Shown: piece after piece, positions 60,265-64,000 of the stretch | Position numbering within the stretch: position 1 is the stretch's first letter | Layout: every line of letters starts with the position of its first letter | Program-made: the position numbers and the translations under genes | DNA from: Pseudomonas sp. IB20 | GTDB taxonomy: Bacteria > Pseudomonadota > Gammaproteobacteria > Pseudomonadales > Pseudomonadaceae | Direction of reading: 5' to 3' | DNA length: 64,000 bases | NCBI RefSeq assembly: GCF_009707325.1 | Contig: NZ_CP046103.1 | Location: 558,001-622,000 of the forward strand | The notes under the pieces: model-generated | The model's database searches: none | The model's input: the letters and a program-made list of their open reading frames with translations, nothing else | What the model was told of the DNA's origin: nothing

Positions 60265-60280
60265 TGCAAAGGCTGTGCCT
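60265..60280 (-). promoter_or_regulatory. sigma-54 promoter of urtA
   Basis: On the minus strand AGGCACAGCCTTTGCA matches TGGCAC-N5-TTGCA except for the first base, with the diagnostic GG-N10-GC. The start would be near 60253, a 40-nt leader. Nitrogen-limited expression of urea uptake is expected. Confidence 0.65.
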
Positions 60281-60335
60281 GCGGCGCTTAACGTGAGCAT
60301 TGATGGGGGTTAGCGGGTGAAGGCGCGGGCGTGGC

Positions 60336-60350
60336 GCACCAACTTGGCGC
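60336..60350 (-). promoter_or_regulatory. NtrC enhancer site upstream of urtA
   Basis: GCGCCAAGTTGGTGC on the minus strand matches the NtrC palindrome GCAC-N7-GTGC with one mismatch. It lies about 90 bp upstream of the predicted sigma-54 start, the usual enhancer distance. Confidence 0.55.
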
Positions 60351-60444
60351 TGTAATGGCGGGCCCGTGCACGGCAAGCCCTCAAAAAGGGCGTGTGGGCA
60401 GACCCGAGCGCGGGCGAGCGGGTATTCACGCGGTTGTTGCTTGA

Positions 60445-63400
60445 ATGGTGCAAAATCTGTCAGCGCTGAGGCAGTCCCGTACCGACTTGCGCGAACAACT
60501 ATCTACCGTCTTTAAGTCCGTCCTCAGTTCATCTGAGGCTGACACCGCTCCTGGTTTTTCGTTTTCTGCGCAGGAGGAGTTGCTCTATAGCGTCACGCCA
60601 GAGGGGCAAGTGACGGACAACGGCATTCAGGGCACGATCATGAACGCCCAACTCAGCCCCAAAGCGTTTATCCAGCAAGTGGCGGCTGCAGGTGAGTTGA
60701 CGGTGCTGGAAGCCAGTAATGTGTGGGACAAGGTCGGCGCCGTGACGCCTGCTTGGCGGCCCTTCTCAAAGATTCCCGTGCCCGTTCTCAGCCCGGCCTT
60801 TATCACCGCCGCCGACGCCGCCCGTTGGGCCCATGAGGCTATCGGCGCGAGGCGCGACGTCGAATATGGCGGTGTCATTCTCAAACGTGGTAACCGCTAC
60901 TACGCGACCGAGCCCCTACCGGACCAGCACGAAAGCTTTGACCATGGGTTGTTGTTGGCCAAGGACAGTGAGGGCAACTTCATCGCGCCTGATGATTACA
61001 GCGCCGAGGCGTTCTATCACTCCCATCCCGCCAACGCGACAAAAATCCGCGAACAGTTTCGAAGTTTCACGCCTGACCAGGTGCAGCTGTTCAACAACTT
61101 CTATTCGGTGGCGGACCAACTCTTCAGCTTCAAGCAGCGAGCGTTCGCCAAGACCCACTATTTTTCCGGGCCGGACAATGTGTTGCTCAAATACGTCAGC
61201 AGTGGTTCGGCGCTGGAAAAAACCTGGGAACAACAACTGCGCACCGGAACGGTTGAGGCCAGCAGCGATTTTGAGAACATGATTTGGAAACTGGCCGAGG
61301 CCGGCGAATTGTCGGTACTGATTGGCCATGGGGTTTGGGGCGGTGTTCGCGGCCAGGTTAAAAAAGGCTGGCGAATCAACACGCCAGTGACCCTTGGCAG
61401 TGCCGTACTGCAACAACCCTTTTTCACCTCAGTGTTCCCCACCTCGGAAACGGCCGTGCTGAGTGCGCTTTTGACTTCCGGCCCACTCGACGCGGGCGCC
61501 ATGGGGTTCGTCCTCAAGCACACTCGCGAGGACGTCTATGTCGCGACGTTGGCAGTGCCCAAGACTCAGCCGCTGTTTTCGCCCAACAAAGTGTTTCTTG
61601 AACGCCCCGGCGGCAAGCTTCGATTGCCGTCCAATTTCCGCCTGGCGGCCATTTATTTCCGAAGCTGGTACGAGAACGACGAAGTCGCGGCCAGGGAAAA
61701 ATGGCTGGCCAGTACCTTCTTTACGCCTGCGCAGGTTGTCGCAGCGGCCCGCCAGGCGCGGGCTACCTTGGACGTCCAGGACTCGGCTCGCGGGTTGTCG
61801 CTGTACATGCACGCCTCCGATGGCGCCCTGCTGACATTCAAGGTGCCCGAGGTCACGGCCATGTTGGAGCTGGTCGGGCAAAAAAATGACGGTGAGCTTG
61901 ACGATAATGGCGCACAAGCAGCTCTGGCCGCCGGTACGCTCAGCCCGCGAACGTATGTGCGCAGGGTCATTGCGGCGACCGATCTGTCGGTGGTGCAGGC
62001 CGGAGGCCTGTGGCGCAGGGTGGGCGGGGTGGATAACCGCTCCGACCTGCTGACCTCGTTTTACACGGCGACCTTGAGTCGTTCGTTTCTTTCGGCGCGC
62101 GATGCGGCGGTGTATGCCCATGAGCGCATTGGCACTCGGCGGGACCGCTACTACGGCGGTTACGTACTCAAGGGCGAAGACGGCCGTTTTGTGATCACTG
62201 AGCCCATGGAAAGCGCGGCGAATCCATTTGCCTTCACGCTGTTTTTTCCACGCGACAACCAAGGCCCGCTTATCCCGCCAGAACCTTACGTATTGCAGGG
62301 GCGCTATGGCTCCCACACCGCCCTGTCGATGATTGACCCGGGCTGGGTCGCGCGGCGCCGTTGGACGCGGGATGAGGCACAGACCAACCTGCAGGTATTC
62401 TCTGACGATGAAATGTACTCGATCATCCCGGCCGGGCGGGTGGCGTACTTGTCGGGGGCGCGGGACTGCTTGCTGGAGTACACCCCGAACAATTCGCCTG
62501 AGGAACGGATACTGCTGGCCAATATTGGCCCGCACGCCGGTGATAACAGCCTCGGCAAGCGCCTCGACAGCGGGCAGATCCGCCCTCTCGATTGGGTCCG
62601 GCGCCTGGCTCAAGCCGGGGATTTCAAGATTATTCTGGGCAACCCGTTGTGGGGCCCACGCTCGGTGGTCTACAGCGACTGGACGCCCAACTTCGATTAC
62701 GCCCCGAGGTCCGGCGCTCCCACCTACGCTACCTACGGCGCCGTATTCGCCAGTGCCGATGAGGCTGCCCGCAACCTGCATGGGCGGGTCCATGCGCGTA
62801 ACTTCGCAGAGCCGGCCTGCTTTGCCTTCATCCTCAAGCGCCGGGATCAGGAACAGTACATTGCGAGTGAGGTGGTGGGCGTCAGCCAGCAGAACAAACT
62901 GTTCAATCTCAACAGCCTGTTTGAGCCCAAGGCTGAGGGCGGCTACCGCTTGCCCGATGGGTTTGTATTGCACGGGCTGTTTCGCTCGCAGCAATGGTCC
63001 CCTGCTGGGCTAAACACGTCGTACGCTTGGCTGACGCTGTTTTTTATCACGCCGCAGGTGTTGTACGTCGCGCTCTATGAAGCGAATCGAAGTGGCGTGA
63101 CCAACCTGCCGATTTACTGCTCAACCCTGGATGGCGCGCTGTTGCGGTATGTGCCCTCACCGGTTGACGTTAAGGCGGGCGGCCCGGCGGAAACCTTATT
63201 GACTCAGGCGCAGGAAGAGTTGAACTCTGGTAAAAAGACGCCCTCGGCTTTCGTCAGGGAGTGGGCGCTGAGGGGCAGGCTTCATGTGATACGTACCAGC
63301 CAGTGCTGGGATAAAAAAGGCGTAGTCGCCACTACCTGGACCGGTTACGAAACCTTGGCGCCTCGCCGATTAAGCCCGGCTTTTTCCAGCCCCGATGATG

Positions 63401-64000
63401 CGGCCCGTCACGCGGCAGCCTTGGTGGGCAACGGGCATCGTCGGCGTTATGGCGGAGTGATCCTCAGGCTGGGCAATCGGTTGTTCGCTTCGACGAACCC
63501 TTTGGCGATTCCGCCTCAGGGCTTGGCATTGCACTGGATCTACCCTGAACACGCGGCTGAGGTGGGGCTTTATCCGGGGGGCAGTACTATTGTTGCCCGT
63601 TACCGGTCCGAGGTGGACCAAGAAGTACCGCTGCTGCTGTCCTCCACTCAGAAATCCATCTACAAGAGCATGATCCCGAGCGCAGTGCTGTCGAACCTGT
63701 TGCACCGTGAAGCCCACATCAAGCGTGAATATGTGTTCGGCGCAAATGGCTCGATCCTCAGTTACGAGCTGTCGGGCACCGAGGAGGAGAGGCAGCTCAA
63801 GAGTCGGCTTGGCCCTCTGAACCTGGCCAAGGGTGATTACGGCGACAACGGCGTCGAACAGCAACTGCGCAGCGGTGCACTCTCGCCGCAGGCGTTTATC
63901 ACTGAGGTGGCGAAGGCGGGTAAATTGTATGTGGTTGAGGGCGATCAGACATGGGGGCAGCCCAGGCAGATAACAGCGAATTTTGTGCCGAATCAATTTC
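60445..64000 (+). CDS. Giant DUF4329-like modular protein (3' end beyond window)
   Basis: An uninterrupted frame of 1185 codons runs from ATG 60445, directly after an in-frame TGA, to the window end. I see no ribosome-binding site. The protein is a tandem array of modules of about 215 residues. Each starts with an L-x-x-G-x-L-S-P-x-x-F-like phrase followed by a helix and an AGxLxVL strand. Starts fall near residues 66, 265, 494, 707, 926 and 1141. Many modules then show LSPAFxxxxDAARxAHExIGxRR...YGGVIL, which fits DUF4329. Module 1 alone keeps Glu156, His192-Ser-His194, Ser207 and Asp211, resembling a JAB/MPN metallopeptidase centre with wider spacing. No signal peptide is seen. It is divergent from urtA. 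Confidence 0.8.
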   Translation, partial: MVQNLSALRQSRTDLREQLSTVFKSVLSSSEADTAPGFSFSAQEELLYSVTPEGQVTDNGIQGTIMNAQLSPKAFIQQVAAAGELTVLEASNVWDKVGAVTPAWRPFSKIPVPVLSPAFITAADAARWAHEAIGARRDVEYGGVILKRGNRYYATEPLPDQHESFDHGLLLAKDSEGNFIAPDDYSAEAFYHSHPANATKIREQFRSFTPDQVQLFNNFYSVADQLFSFKQRAFAKTHYFSGPDNVLLKYVSSGSALEKTWEQQLRTGTVEASSDFENMIWKLAEAGELSVLIGHGVWGGVRGQVKKGWRINTPVTLGSAVLQQPFFTSVFPTSETAVLSALLTSGPLDAGAMGFVLKHTREDVYVATLAVPKTQPLFSPNKVFLERPGGKLRLPSNFRLAAIYFRSWYENDEVAAREKWLASTFFTPAQVVAAARQARATLDVQDSARGLSLYMHASDGALLTFKVPEVTAMLELVGQKNDGELDDNGAQAALAAGTLSPRTYVRRVIAATDLSVVQAGGLWRRVGGVDNRSDLLTSFYTATLSRSFLSARDAAVYAHERIGTRRDRYYGGYVLKGEDGRFVITEPMESAANPFAFTLFFPRDNQGPLIPPEPYVLQGRYGSHTALSMIDPGWVARRRWTRDEAQTNLQVFSDDEMYSIIPAGRVAYLSGARDCLLEYTPNNSPEERILLANIGPHAGDNSLGKRLDSGQIRPLDWVRRLAQAGDFKIILGNPLWGPRSVVYSDWTPNFDYAPRSGAPTYATYGAVFASADEAARNLHGRVHARNFAEPACFAFILKRRDQEQYIASEVVGVSQQNKLFNLNSLFEPKAEGGYRLPDGFVLHGLFRSQQWSPAGLNTSYAWLTLFFITPQVLYVALYEANRSGVTNLPIYCSTLDGALLRYVPSPVDVKAGGPAETLLTQAQEELNSGKKTPSAFVREWALRGRLHVIRTSQCWDKKGVVATTWTGYETLAPRRLSPAFSSPDDAARHAAALVGNGHRRRYGGVILRLGNRLFASTNPLAIPPQGLALHWIYPEHAAEVGLYPGGSTIVARYRSEVDQEVPLLLSSTQKSIYKSMIPSAVLSNLLHREAHIKREYVFGANGSILSYELSGTEEERQLKSRLGPLNLAKGDYGDNGVEQQLRSGALSPQAFITEVAKAGKLYVVEGDQTWGQPRQITANFVPNQF

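Noticed and set aside
61429..62994. Long open frame on the minus strand (521 codons)
   Set aside because: It lies wholly inside the plus-strand modular gene, which shows repeated conserved modules. The minus product has no recognisable domain.
61237..63864. Metallopeptidase centres in modules 2-5 of the modular protein
   Set aside because: The HxH pair and downstream Ser/Asp seen in module 1 are missing from these modules.

Overview
This window is chromosomal DNA of a Pseudomonas, most likely of the P. fluorescens group. The gene order from tRNA-Leu through rnr, rlmB, rpsF, rpsR, DUF2232, rplI, dnaB and ygiQ, then azurin, nadE, pncB and the bra/liv transporter, is the one I know from P. putida and P. 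fluorescens chromosomes. GC-rich codon use, the amaA/amaB lysine-catabolic pair, a DesT-like regulator beside ureE, and dense REP/REPIN repeats built on a GTGGGAGCTGGCTTGCCTGCGAT-type core all agree.

Layout. 1-6.3 kb: a tandem pair of minus-strand tRNA-Leu genes (only the first 6 nt of one is in the window), RNase R, RlmB and the S6-S18-DUF2232-L9 operon. 6.4-10.3 kb: DnaB helicase and a YgiQ radical SAM protein. 10.6-18.6 kb: an unrecognised membrane-associated gene pair, then a compact operon of two transglutaminase-fold proteins flanking a circularly permuted ATP-grasp/alpha-E protein, a predicted peptide-bond-forming system of unknown product. 18.9-21.6 kb: azurin, nadE, and a pncB interrupted by an in-frame TGA. 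21.8-25.8 kb: a LysR regulator divergent from amaB and amaA (pipecolate/lysine catabolism), with a good operator and promoter. 26.2-31.3 kb: the braCDEFG branched-chain amino acid ABC transporter. 31.3-32.2 kb: a gene-free stretch with clustered DnaA boxes. 32-35 kb: an SDR oxidoreductase, a cation diffusion facilitator and an AGE-family isomerase. 35.4-37.9 kb: ureEFG and hupE/ureJ. 38-50 kb: DesT-like TetR, a small secreted repeat protein, AsmA, a bacterioferritin-like protein, a lipase, EamA/AraC, PsiF, an AI-2E-type permease, and a divergent Hsp70/CbpA pair. 50-60.2 kb: ureDA-GNAT-GNAT-ureBC and urtABCDE, preceded by a sigma-54/NtrC-type promoter. 60.4-64 kb: an open frame that runs off the window and encodes an array of about six ~215-residue DUF4329-like modules.

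How the genes fit together. UrtABCDE imports urea under apparent nitrogen control, UreABC hydrolyses it, and UreDEFG (with HupE/UreJ for nickel) matures the enzyme. All of these genes are on the minus strand, in two blocks about 12 kb apart. The amino-acid genes (bra transport, ama catabolism) form a second metabolic theme.

Two genome-scale features stand out. REP/REPIN-type repeats sit in nearly every larger intergenic gap. In addition, several perfect tandem duplications (25 to 168 bp) copy gene ends or leaders, usually together with a REP. These are either recent local duplications or assembly joins, and they should be checked before being interpreted.
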